From Chloromonas sp. AAM2 (Eukaryota; Chlorophyta; Chlorophyceae; Chlamydomonadales; Chlamydomonadaceae): 64,000 bases of DNA. The notes beneath the pieces were generated by a model. That model saw only the letters and a program-made list of their open reading frames with translations, made no database searches and was not told where the DNA came from. The position numbers and the translations under genes were made by a program. This document shows positions 35,401 through 45,380 of the stretch, piece by piece (within the stretch, counting starts at the first letter, position 1; each line of letters opens with the position of its first letter). The stretch lies in the NCBI GenBank assembly GCA_004335635.1, contig QAXH01004466.1:29271-93270 (forward strand), read 5' to 3'.

Positions 35401-38400
35401 GTCCTGAAGTGCGATATGAAGTGTTGATAGGCTAACTGCGGGGAAGCCCACGGGTACCAAACAGGCATGGACATGAAAAACAGACCCCAGCGTGCTGGCG
35501 ATTGGTATGCGATGCAATGCTGCCTGACCTGATTGGTCCCGTCTCACCTGCAAGGCGCTCCACCTGGCCTGTGCGGACTGCAGGCACTGCTCACACGCAG
35601 CAAGGTCACCACAGTGGTAGGCAGAAACAGCCTCCAACGCCTCCAACCGACAATAACTGCAAGCAGGTAGCGCATCACCTCATGTCGGATTCATGTGTCC
35701 AGGCCCCATGCAACCGACCAATACTACGTCCAGTGCCCTGCCAGCACGCCGGTTCACCTGTCACCCACCAGCCATGCGCTACATGATGCATCCAGTGCTG
35801 CAAAGACCTGCTCCTGCTTCTGGGCCTGACGCACAAGCACAGTGAGGTGTGCATGACGCATGGTGAGGCATGGGCATGTTGCATTGCCCCCCACTTGACA
35901 TGCTATGTCATGTGCCCATGCGTGCCATCTTGTGTGCTGCCCTTGCGCATGCCTCAGATCGTGCCACCCCACATGTGGTGCACGTGCCATGATGCATGTG
36001 GCGCATGCGTTACACCTCACATGCCCCCTTTCACAATCAAACCATGCAGCATAACACCCACGCCCACACACGTGCCACCCACATGGCCAGTTCTGGGCAT
36101 CTACTGCCGTGCAGTGTCCTCAGCCTCTGCAGCCCTTGCCCGTACGCCCGCTCCAGGGCCGCCCTCGCACCTCGCAGCCGCTCTCGGGCCACGGCCAGAC
36201 GGCGCGCATCGCCTGACTTGTAACAACACCTGCGGTTGTGCGTCATCTGATGTGATTGGTAGCCTGATACGTTAGATGCGCAACAAGACGTCGTCTTATA
36301 TTAGTGGAGTGTTGATTGGGATTTTGACTTGGTTTCATTACTGCTTGGCTGGCTGGATGGCAGGCTACCCGGTTGGCTATTTTGCCGACAAACTCCCAGG
36401 CTGGTTGAATAGGCTGTTCGCAACTGTTGTTTGCTGTTAGCACACAGAGAGCCTGGACATCTGCTTGCCCATCGCGCACACACCAACGCCATCTCCCTCA
36501 CACAGACGCAGTTGCTGTGGCCAGCCAATAGCACAGACTGATTATTGTCACAACGACACACAGACGCTTGTCACGCCAGCCCCATCTCAAGCCCCTCTCA
36601 CCACACAATGTCCAGCAGCAGCATACCCAGATTATCCACACTGTGCAGGAACCCCGGGTCGGCCAGGCCAAAGGACTCCTCGGCCGTGAACAAGAGGCTA
36701 AGGGCCTCGTCATACTCACCCTGGACATCACAAGGATGTGCAGCACGATGGTTAGAAACACAATCTTACACAACTGATCAACTGATTACACTCTCTGTGC
36801 CTCCCTGTTATCAATCATGTATGCCTCGTGCTCATGCCTTGCTTAGGGAATTGATGTATGCTGCTGCTACACGGCCTGCAGCACCACAGTACGCAAAAAG
36901 CCATGTATTGGTGATGAGGCGCTAGAGACCGATTTTTGAATAGTCAATGCTAGAAGTCAAGCAATGCTGTCGGTAGGACATGTGGCATGATGCCGTCTCC
37001 ATCGGCTCTTTGATCAAAAGCTCGCTCAACTCACGTGCCATACATGCCTAAAGGGCCATGCTGTGCTATGTCCTTTTGTAAAGCCGCAACTGGCACAATA
37101 CAAATGAGAGGCTGCGAACATGCACCTTAACTATGCACCTTAAGAATAGGCCATGCCATGTCGTGAAGTGGCGCACATGCCACATGTCACGTCATGCATT
37201 ACCTTGCCCATGGCTGTCTTGCCCATGTCGTGCAGAGCCATGCCCATGGCTACGGCCCGCCTGTCCTCCTCCTTGAGTTGGAGCTTCTGACCGCTCTGGT
37301 TCTCAATCACAAACGAATAGTTGTCATCGGCCCCGGCATCCCGCGCAGCCAGGCGGGAGAGCACCCGCTTAATCTTGTCCTGCGGCGGTGAGAGCGAACA
37401 GAAGGCAGCAAAAAAAAGGATGTTTGCCAGTTCTGGGACAATTCGCAGTGGCACCACTGGAACCAGTATTGTGATGTGGAACAGTGAAACCTGTTAACAG
37501 TGGTGGCAGTGAAACCTGTTCTATAGACGGTTCTGTTTGTTCAGTCATGTTGGGATGGTGTTAGCCGTGAAAAGAAGGCAACACTGAATGGATCCGGTGG
37601 AGCTAGCTATCACATGGACTGCAACAGCCGGCTGGGCAGCTAATAGCGCCTGTGAACAGACGATCAGCAAGACTCAGCTGGCCCAGATGACCAGCCGATG
37701 ATGCCAAGCTGCTAGCCGCCATCCCAACCACTGCCCTGCTTTTTCCTCAGTGGTGATATATGTGCGAAGTTGCGGACGCCACTCAGCCATGTATTGGCAA
37801 TTGCACCTGCTGGTGGCTGAACGTGCTGCTCTTGCTCTTGCCGGTTCTGCTGCTGCTGAAGGCAATGCTACTGATGCTGCTGCTGGTATGCTGTTGGACC
37901 CTCAGCACTCACCAACTGAGCCTGTTTCGCTTCCGCTTGTTGCAGCTGTGTGGCCCCACTGGCCACCGCCCCGGCAACCGCTAGCAGCCTGGAAGACGGC
38001 GCAATACCACAGGCATGCTGCAGGAGACAAGCAACAACAGCAGTTTGCTGTGTTGATTGTAAATAGCGTGGCTAGTTGTTTGCAAACTAACTTGCTTAAT
38101 CGTCTGTGACCCTTGTAATATGGTTGTTCATAGAATTGCATCAACAGAGTGAGCACAAAGCATGCTGCTAATGCATGATAATGCTGTTGGTACGTGTCCT
38201 CTGAAACATACAGCTCCATGTGTGATGGCTGTCAGCTCCAAGCTCGTATGAAGTAGCGTTGCTCCCAAACTGTAAGACATGAGCAACCTGGCCTGCTACA
38301 GAAAGCTTTTGATGACATCTTCTCCCTCGAAGACAAGCCTCAAGCCTTCTCCCTTAATGGGCATGTGCTTGCTACAAAAAATCCTGCTGATGACATTTAC

Positions 38401-38996
38401 GCCCAATGGCTGTAAGGCATCCCAGCTTGGCATTCAGGGCATCAGATGCTGACGCACGAGTTCAACCGTCATGAACTGTCCAGCCTCACACGCAGGAATC
38501 ACAGACATGCGCACCAGAGGCTTTGTGTCGTCCGCAAGGCTTCTACCGCTGACAATCAATTTGATGCCTTGACCGCTGGGCAACCCTGCACATGTGCACA
38601 CGCATGAACCAAACGAGCTGCGCTTAAGTGCACACTGCAGCACTGTTATTAGGGGTAATAAACATGCACACCAGGCTGCTCTCCACAACTGATATGCATG
38701 CACTCCTAACGTGCCTGTGGCAATGCCCATGGCATGTTTACTCTTCAACCTCGTTATCACGCGCGCGTTCTGCCCCAAACTACTTGTTTTCATGCCAGCC
38801 ACGCCATGCCCGTCATGCTGAATTTGGCAGCCATGCTGAGGTCAGCCACATGCTGAGTCAGCCACTGTGCGTGCTTACCCAAAAGCCGGGCTACCTCTTG
38901 ACGTAGAACCAAAACCTCAACGTCCAGGGAGTCAACAAACACCACGCCTGAAAGCGCTCCTCCAACTTTCAGGCCAATCTGATTCTGCGTGGACAT
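32432..38996 (-). CDS. NUB1: NUB1-like protein with ubiquitin-like and UBA domains
   Basis: In animals NUB1 (NEDD8 ultimate buster 1) carries NEDD8 and related conjugates to the proteasome. Exons 38996-38879 and 38585-38515 encode the N-terminal ubiquitin-like domain (MSTQNQIGLKVGG, IKLIVSGRSLADDTKPL). Later exons give AVASGATQLQQAEAKQAQL (37988-37913), SFVIENQSGQKLQL and MGMALHDMGK (37379-37203), GEYDEALSLLFTAEESFG (36720-36602), LDIVWCCYKSGD, ALEAVSAYHCGDL (35656-35548), UBA 1 (LQDMGYDLPEARRALKL, 35279-35145), UBA 2 across 34846-34719 and 34293-34167 (LVSLGYGRELAAFSLRLHG), a Ser/Ala linker and an acidic end (32662-32432). About 560 residues, near the family length. The joins 38515-37988 and near 36105-35656 are unresolved; a small exon may be missing. 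Human NUB1 has three UBA domains, two are visible here. Divergent with the RecX gene. Confidence 0.85.
33751..33815. repeat. 21-base tandem repeat
   Basis: There are three units of CACAGGTGAACATAACACCA plus one base, lying in a NUB1-gene intron immediately upstream of the acceptor of the exon starting at 33743. Confidence 0.9.
34021..34068. repeat. 16-base tandem repeat with CACGTG
   Basis: There are three units of CACGTGGTACTCTTAT, the third with one change, in a NUB1-gene intron. Each contains the palindrome CACGTG. Confidence 0.9.
37411..37475 (+). repeat. Dispersed TTTGCCAGTTCTGGGACA repeat, copy 3
   Basis: An A-run, then GATGTTTGCCAGTTCTGGGA and, shortly after, CACCACTGGAACCAGTATTG. 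It matches copy 1 over both the core and the following CCACTGGAACC block. It lies in an intron of the NUB1-like gene. Confidence 0.7.
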
Positions 38997-39400
38997 GGCT
39001 ACGATTTAAAACCCTAATTGAGAGTTGTCAACAGATCATCAAACGGCGAACATATTTTCACAGACAGCCATGCGCCGCAGGTTTGAAATCACTGACCGTG
39101 CGCGCCGATGCACGCTGATGTGATGCAGGGCAGAATAAGGAACAAAAGGTAACGAGTAATCAAATCAAAAGAATGACCGGATGTGACATGACATGTGCAC
39201 GCTTGAAGGGTTAACCTTGCCATGCGCTTGAGAACACACGGCTTCAGTGAAGTCTTTTTTTCGTTCATGGTCAAACAGCTTAATCTCAGAGGTACAACCA
39301 TTGGATGGATTTTGAAAGGTATTTTGGCGCTTGGAGCAACCTGCTCCCATAGTTGAGAAGTAAGCAAGGCGCAACGAAGCAACACTCACCATTCATCACC
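38997..39400. promoter_or_regulatory. Divergent promoter region, NUB1-like / RecX
   Basis: This 404-base gap separates two start codons facing away from each other. An ATG at 39353 in frame with the RecX gene would add 16 residues if used. No known promoter element is evident. Confidence 0.5.
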
Positions 39401-42400
39401 ATGGCAGCAACATATCATCGTACACTTCTGGGGGCACCCTGCTTCGCTCCCCACAGCACATTCCTTCATTTCCCCAGCCCACCCAGCACCCCATGCGTGG
39501 CACGTGCGAGACAGAGGCCAGATACCTCTGGTCCCATCTCCATGTCTGAACTCAGGCGTCAGCATGAAAAGCAACAGCAAGCAGTCATCCCTACCCCAGC
39601 CCCTAGACCTGACTCCAGCCCTGATGGCACCCCAGGCGAGCCCCGAGAATCACAACCAGCCCTCGGACCCCCTGTCAGACGGCGCACTGCACGTCCAAGG
39701 TCTGCATCTGCCCAGCCAACAAATGACAGCCCGGGTGTCGACACCAGCTCTGACTCAAATGGGAGCAGTGGGGACGAGGACGACTCAGTATCCATGGCCA
39801 CACGACTTGCGAGACGGCGAGTAGCACAGCCTCAGCTCCAACCATTTACCCCCACAGTACCACATGAAAGCCGTGACGGAGCGCAACCCACACATGCCAG
39901 CTCTGCTAGCCGGCGTGCTGCCAGGCCACGGGCTGCTCGTGCACAGCCACAGGCAGACGACTTTTTCCCCACACCCGAATGTCCTGTCAAGCCGGAGCCC
40001 GCACAGCTTGCTGGCGCCCTACTACCAGATGATCGTGACGTCCTGCAAGATAGCAGTGGTGATGAAGCAGCACTGGCCAGTGATGGTGATGAACCGGCAT
40101 TAGACACTTCACAGGGTGTGTCAAGCCCAGGGGTACAGCGGAGAGCTGGCAGCAGTCAGCCACAGCATGGGGTGCAGCCAGGAAAATGGTGGGTCATTCA
40201 GCGGTTCCCAGTCCCCGCAAGCACAGGCTGACCTAACACCACACAGTCACAGGTCAGAGCCTGGCGAGACACATGCCAAAAACAAAAGAAGTTTGCCAGT
40301 TCTGGGACAGTTTCCAGGATCACCACTGGTGCCAGTGTAGGGTTTTGGGTTTTGGGTTTGTCAGATGTGATTTCTCGCATATTCTCGCACATGTCGGCAC
40401 AACCTGTGACTGTCAACGCATTCAGCGACAGTGACGTGATTACCACCACACAAAGTATGTCTGTCAAGGACACTCCACCTCCCATCTTGCAGTACTGCAC
40501 CAGAGTTGGCTCATTACCAAATTAAAAATCACAAACTCGCATCGTTTGGGACAGGTAGCCACACATGCGTTTCTAATGTCAGCGCAAAAACTGTCCCAGA
40601 ACTGGCAAACTTCTTTTGTTTTTGGCATGTGCGGAATGCTCGGCCAGGTCCGTGTCGTTTTTGCACACATGCATGCTCTCCCAGTGTTGCTAGGGTCAGG
40701 GCACATGGACCACATGCACGTCTGTGTGATGGACACAGGGCACACCACTTCTCGCACCACACAGCAATTGCTGCAGACAGAGCACGTAACATGAGCTGTC
40801 GTGCCATGTGCTTCAACACCATTGGAGAGTTCAGATAGTGCCTGAGAAAAGCTCGGTGTTGTGTGCTTTCAGGCCTGGCGTCAGGAGGTTAGTGGCAGTC
40901 AGCAAGCGTGATGAGGCCGCTGCAGCGGTGGAGGTGGGCCTGGCCAGCCTTGGTCGCCGAGCCCTGACCTGCCAGGAGACCCGCACCAAGCTGCTGGACA
41001 AGGGCTTCACGGAACGAGCCGTGCAGGGCGCCATCGACAGACTGTTAGAATTGGTGTGTGCATGCAGTGCCAGATGCAGCTGGGCAGGCAACTGTGTTGT
41101 TGCTGTGGGCCCGGTGTATACCCTGGATAGTGCATCAGGGAGTTGGAATGCACCACGCAACAGGCACGTGCATTTTGCCGTCCTTCGGCATCAAGAGATC
41201 CATTATCTGCCATCATGTGTCCTTCTTGTTGTTGTGTCAAGGTGTTGGCGTCTCGTGCATGGCGTGACCTCAAAGCATGGTGGGCTCCCCTGATGTGATC
41301 TCTCTAGCCATGCACACTACAGCAGCTGAGACAATGCATATGGCCAGGCTGCCTTCGGGCACCAAGTGTCTGTTTTGTTTCTATGTTTTATCGCTGAAAT
41401 CTTGCTGTTAGATTCTGTATGTTTCAACACGGTAGCCTGCACGTTGCAGCACCAGCTAGCTTGTCCGGCTGGCTTTGGGGTGAACACCCAGCTGTGTGAT
41501 AATGGTGGCGTCCGCATAATGTATGTGCGTTCAGGGCGAGCTGGATGATGCCCGCTATGCTGCCTTGTACATCAACAGCAAGTGGAAGGCCAGCCAGAGA
41601 AGTGCTTATGTGCTCGAGCAGGTATGTCTGTTGCTGTACCTAAAACTGCTGCTGACAACCAGTGGCAGTACATAAGATGAAAGGCACTGAAACCAGCGGC
41701 AGTGTGGCGTTTGGTTCACACTCTGCCCTTCTCATGTGTTGGTCCATCCATTTTATAACCTAGGCGGCAAGGATGTTGTTTGACCGGTCACCTAAGCCGG
41801 TGTCGCGGGCTTCAAGCCTTGAAGGGGTGCATATCAAAGTGACTAGAGATCAGTTTGTAGAAACTGCACCCACACACAGACTCTCCGTACACGCAGCATG
41901 ACCCACACACAGAAATATTCACCACATATGCTTAGTACACAAGGCAAATACTCTGGCAGTTGCCGTACATTCTGTTTGATTGCAACTAGCATCGTCCGCG
42001 CTTCGTTGCTGTTTGACTGGTACAAGTTGCTGTGTCCAGCTGTCCTGCATGACTGTAGGTTGCTATGTCATCATGGCTTCCTATAGTTTGCCCAAGTCAT
42101 CATGCTTGTTCACTCCTGTGGAGCTAGTTGAATGTTGATTGTTTGAAGCGTTTTGCCGCGCGTTTGTCGTGATTGGCCAATTGGCGTGCTTCTTGCCAGG
42201 ACCAAACTGTCCGCTTAGTACCTGACTGCTTCACGCATGGTGCAGGAGCTCACTCGACGAGGAGTGGACAAGGCTGTAACTAAGGATGCATTGCAGACCT
42301 ATTTTGGCAACCAGCTGAAATCCGCTGCACTGGGAAAGACGCCCCCTGCTGCTAAGGAAGTCCCTGACTCGGGCTTGTTTGATGACAGTGCTGATGCGCG

Positions 42401-43056
42401 TGACTTGGCTGGAGACCTTGTAAAGGCTGCACAGAGTAGACTGCGGCCCATGGCAAACCTACCAAAACAGACTCAAGTGTGAGTGTGCCAGCTTCACTGC
42501 CTGCACACATGTCCGTGTATGCCAGCACATGCCAGTAGCTCATGCCAGTGCATGCATCACATCAAATTGCATACGCAAGGAGTTTGCTTGCTCCTGGTGT
42601 GCACACACCGAGAGACACTGTGCGGCATATGCAATGTTGCGCATACAACATGCCAAATGTACCTTCACTTACTTCACTATGTGTGGATTGGTATGAGCAT
42701 GCTTTGCCCTTGGTGGCAGTCCGTGTTGTGCATGCACTGATAGGCTACATGCAATGTAAAATGTGCAACCGAACATTCAAGCAAAAAAACCAGCGTCAGC
42801 GAGGAAAATGTGTGCAGCTTAGCTGGAACCTGCTGCACTGCATCCGGTGTTGGTCATGTGTGAGCCGCATGTAAAAACGCATGAGAAGTGTGTATGTGTC
42901 ATGCGTGGGGGCATGTGATGCTTTGCATGTATCCCCACAATCGTGCTGTGGGCTGCCCTGCTGCGCAGGCGGCGGTTAACCGGATGGCTGCAACGGCGTG
43001 GTCATGACTGGGACACCGTCAGCTTTGTGTTGAGGCAGGTTGGCCTGGTGCAGTGA
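39401..43056 (+). CDS. RecX-family protein with long disordered N-terminus
   Basis: Five exons, 39401-40188, 40873-41053, 41535-41621, 42246-42478 and 42969-43056, join in phase to 458 residues. Bacterial RecX binds RecA filaments and limits recombination; plants and algae have organelle-targeted relatives. The RecX three-helix repeats start at about residue 270: LASLGRRALTCQETRTKLLD with KGFTERAVQGAIDRLLEL, then GELDDARYAALYINSKW, ELTRRGVDKAVTKDALQ, and the C-terminal RRLTGWLQRRGHDWDTV. Residues 1-45, rich in Ser, Pro, Thr and Arg with almost no acids, look like a transit peptide. About 220 residues of low-complexity Pro/Ser/Ala/Arg sequence with acidic Ser-Asp patches follow, which bacterial RecX lacks. 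The ATG at 39401 sits in ACCATGG; one in frame at 39353 is the alternative. The exon 1 donor was chosen by phase, so the split codon reads Trp. Confidence 0.88.
40270..40631. repeat. Perfect 44-base inverted repeat flanking 274 bases (MITE-like)
   Basis: Left arm 40270-40313 and right arm 40588-40631 are exact reverse complements over 44 bases, and each includes the dispersed core TTTGCCAGTTCTGGGACA. The 274-base interior has no meaningful open frame. The whole unit sits in intron 1 of the RecX gene. No clear target-site duplication is visible. The perfect arms suggest recent insertion or active correction, and the transcript could fold into a long hairpin. Confidence 0.85.
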
Positions 43057-43178
43057 ACCTGGCTGAATTGTAGACTGGCTGCTGTTGCATGCTGTTGCTG
43101 TGCTGTTTGGCTGAGCATGCATGAGCTAGCTGTAGCTGTTATAAGCAGCGGCCAGATGACATGTGCTGGCCACTCCAC

Positions 43179-43183
43179 TGTAA
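43179..43183 (+). terminator. Candidate polyadenylation signal TGTAA for RecX gene
   Basis: TGTAA lies 123 bases after the RecX stop codon, inside the 245-base gap to the convergent eS21 gene, at the usual distance for chlorophyte 3' ends. Confidence 0.45.
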
Positions 43184-43269
43184 CGCATGCTGACGGCTGT
43201 GCTGCGTTTGACAAGAGAAGTCCCGGATATCAAGAAATCACGCATGGCAAGACTCATGTCGCAAAGTCG

Positions 43270-43274
43270 TTACA
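43270..43274 (-). terminator. Candidate polyadenylation signal TGTAA for eS21
   Basis: On the minus strand TGTAAC occurs about 28 bases past the eS21 stop codon. A very short 3' UTR would be unusual but possible for a ribosomal protein gene. Confidence 0.35.
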
Positions 43275-43301
43275 TGGAGAAAAAAGTTGCTAAATCAGCA
43301 C

Positions 43302-43736
43302 TCATGCGGAGGGAGCAGTCAGCTTCTTCTTCCACAACAGATCAAGAGAGGCGTCGGACTCGCCCTGCACAGCGAGCAAGCACACAGAGCATTTGCCGAC
43401 CTGTACTGCCGCCCCGTTCAATCCTGCAGAAAACCTTCCGGGTTGCTGGCCATGCTCGTATCCTTTCGGCACTCACCAGGGAGCGGACCTTGCCGGTCAG
43501 AGCGAAGGTGCTGAACTGGCCGTTGAACACGCCCTCCTCGTTCAGGTGACCGATGTTGATCTGGATGCTAGCGTGGTCCTTGGCTGTGATAAGCTTGTTG
43601 GTCCACGCGCTGCACGCCGGAAAAGGCATGCGGGCTTAGGGAAAGGGTCCCGGCTGAAGAAGCAAAACCCATGAAAAACAACTTACCACTTGCGCGGGAT
43701 GTACAAGTCCACAGTCTGTCCCTCGTCGTTGAGCAT
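43302..43736 (-). CDS. RPS21: 40S ribosomal protein S21 (eS21)
   Basis: Three exons, 43736-43687, 43609-43477 and 43364-43302, join in phase to 81 residues, the normal full length. The exon 1 product [17 protein letters not shown] is the conserved N-terminus. Exon 2 encodes [17 protein letters not shown] and [15 protein letters not shown]. Exon 3 encodes [20 protein letters not shown] and the stop. eS21 is a eukaryote-specific protein of the small ribosomal subunit, near uS2 on the back of the head/body, needed for late 18S rRNA maturation. The start codon is the only ATG before the conserved sequence. It faces the RecX gene tail to tail. It is the most compact gene in the window, with introns of 77 and 112 bases against several hundred in its neighbours. 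Confidence 0.96.
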
Positions 43737-45380
43737 TTTGACGACCTTGCTGCTGCTTGTCAGAGATCAAAGGGAAGAGCAGTGTGCTTCCGACGAGGTT
43801 TGTCGGCAGTACGCGCACGTTTCAAAAAGTAACCAGCCCCAACGGTCGCCTGAGCAAGGGGCACGAGCCAAGATGGGACGGAATACACTCAGTTCAAGCA
43901 TTGTGCTGGCATGGGGCCACGACAGGATGCTCTGCAGCTGCATGGACACCCCCCGGATGCAGCCAACATGCCAACTGGTCTTACCAACATTGTCAAGTGC
44001 ACTAGATGAGTTGCGGATGTTTACACGCAGCACACAATCGACGATGAAAACAGAGACTTGGCCGGGATACCAGTTGCACTGGTGAGATGTGAGACCGAAG
44101 CTCTCTCACGGACCATGCGTGAGAGACAGCCTGGATGGCTTATCTACGTACGGATTCAGGTAGACATGATGGCAAACCCACAGGACTGGCTGCACAGGAT
44201 GAAAGCTGTCAAGGAGTGTGCTGCCAGCAGTGGTACGCAAATTCGTTAAGACCATAATGTGACACACTAAAGCACGTGGCTGCACAAGCTGTGCATGCTT
44301 TTCGCCTTGCCACCGCCATGTGACGCCATATATATGCATTTGGTTCACTGTGGCCAGCTTACAGGAACTGAAGTACACCTTGGAATTCGCACAGATAACC
44401 AAACGACTGCATCCACCGCAACGCTTGCAGCACTTCACATCGCCCCTGATCGACTTACGCCCCAAGGAAACATGTCACCTCCAGGAACCTTGACTTATGT
44501 AGGATGACGTACATCAGCACACGATATCAGTCAACAGGTGGGAACTATCAAGACCTGAGGTGGGTGCTCATGCCCACACCGCGCCACACGCTGATTGCAT
44601 GTGCACGCACTCAGCATTCATGCAGCTGACCGGAGTGCATGCGGAAGGACTTGGGTCTAGTAGCAGGTGAACAGATGAAAGGGCCAGAGCACCATGCATA
44701 AGAATCAACAGCCGGACCAGCACCTGGCTTGCACCAACGGGCACATGCCCAGCGAGAGATCTGTGACATCAAGGCACCTGGGAGAGAATGCGCTTGGGCA
44801 GCTTCATTCCGAGTAGTATCGTTCCGAGTGGTATCAAGCCCACTTTACATTGGCTTTGATGATCGCCTGTAGTGCGTCAGCCCGTGTAATCAGGAGTCTC
44901 TCACAGTCCTGGTTTTCAGTATATGTACGAACAGTTGGCAGGTGTAACAATGCGCAATCCATCAGGCAAACTCGATGTGGGAACAGAAGGCTGCTGAGGG
45001 CCTCGGACGCGTTTCAAGAATGACTTGTCTCGGACAGTTCAAAATGTGTCAACTGTACAGACCAAGCACCACTCCGCATGCTGCTCTGAGTTGTTCCACA
45101 CACACGTGCAAGGTCATACATACACATATACGTGGGCCCCCACAGCCAAATCAGGCTGCCTGACCCATGTCCGGAATAGGAAAGCAAGTATCTCAACAGC
45201 ACGCATTGATGAAAATCTATTCATGCTGTGCAAAACTACACATAATTACTTGGATCGGCAGTGTGTCAAGACATAGATAACAGCTTTGTCCGGATGTCAT
45301 TGTTGCTCCAGCATGTTTGGTGGCAACGAACCTGTCACCTGACATTCCTGCTTCATACACGCTCCAGCCAGTCAAACTAA
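43737..45380. other. Intergenic region with interspersed repeat
   Basis: This is 1.6 kb between eS21 and the PP2C gene, both minus, so it holds the eS21 promoter and the PP2C 3' UTR. Its middle (about 44165-44885) is related to a repeat inside the PP2C gene. No exon is recognised. Confidence 0.5.
44165..44885. repeat. Interspersed repeat pair, longer copy
   Basis: Two blocks match 47515-47826. Block 1 is about 44168-44330 (GATGAAAGCTGTCAAGGAGT, GTGCTGCCAGCAGT, TTCGTTAAGACCATAATGTG). Block 2 is about 44741-44885 (GCACATGCCCAGCGAGAG, ATCGTTCCGAGTGGTAT, GCCCACTTTACATTGGCTTT). Here the blocks are about 410 bases apart; in the other copy they are adjacent, so this copy is the longer form or carries an insertion. 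Confidence 0.85.

Noticed and set aside
35772..35828. Extra NUB1 exon reading AQKQEQVFAALDA
   Set aside because: The frame looks coding-like, but phase-compatible splicing to the neighbours leads to a stop, so I left it out.
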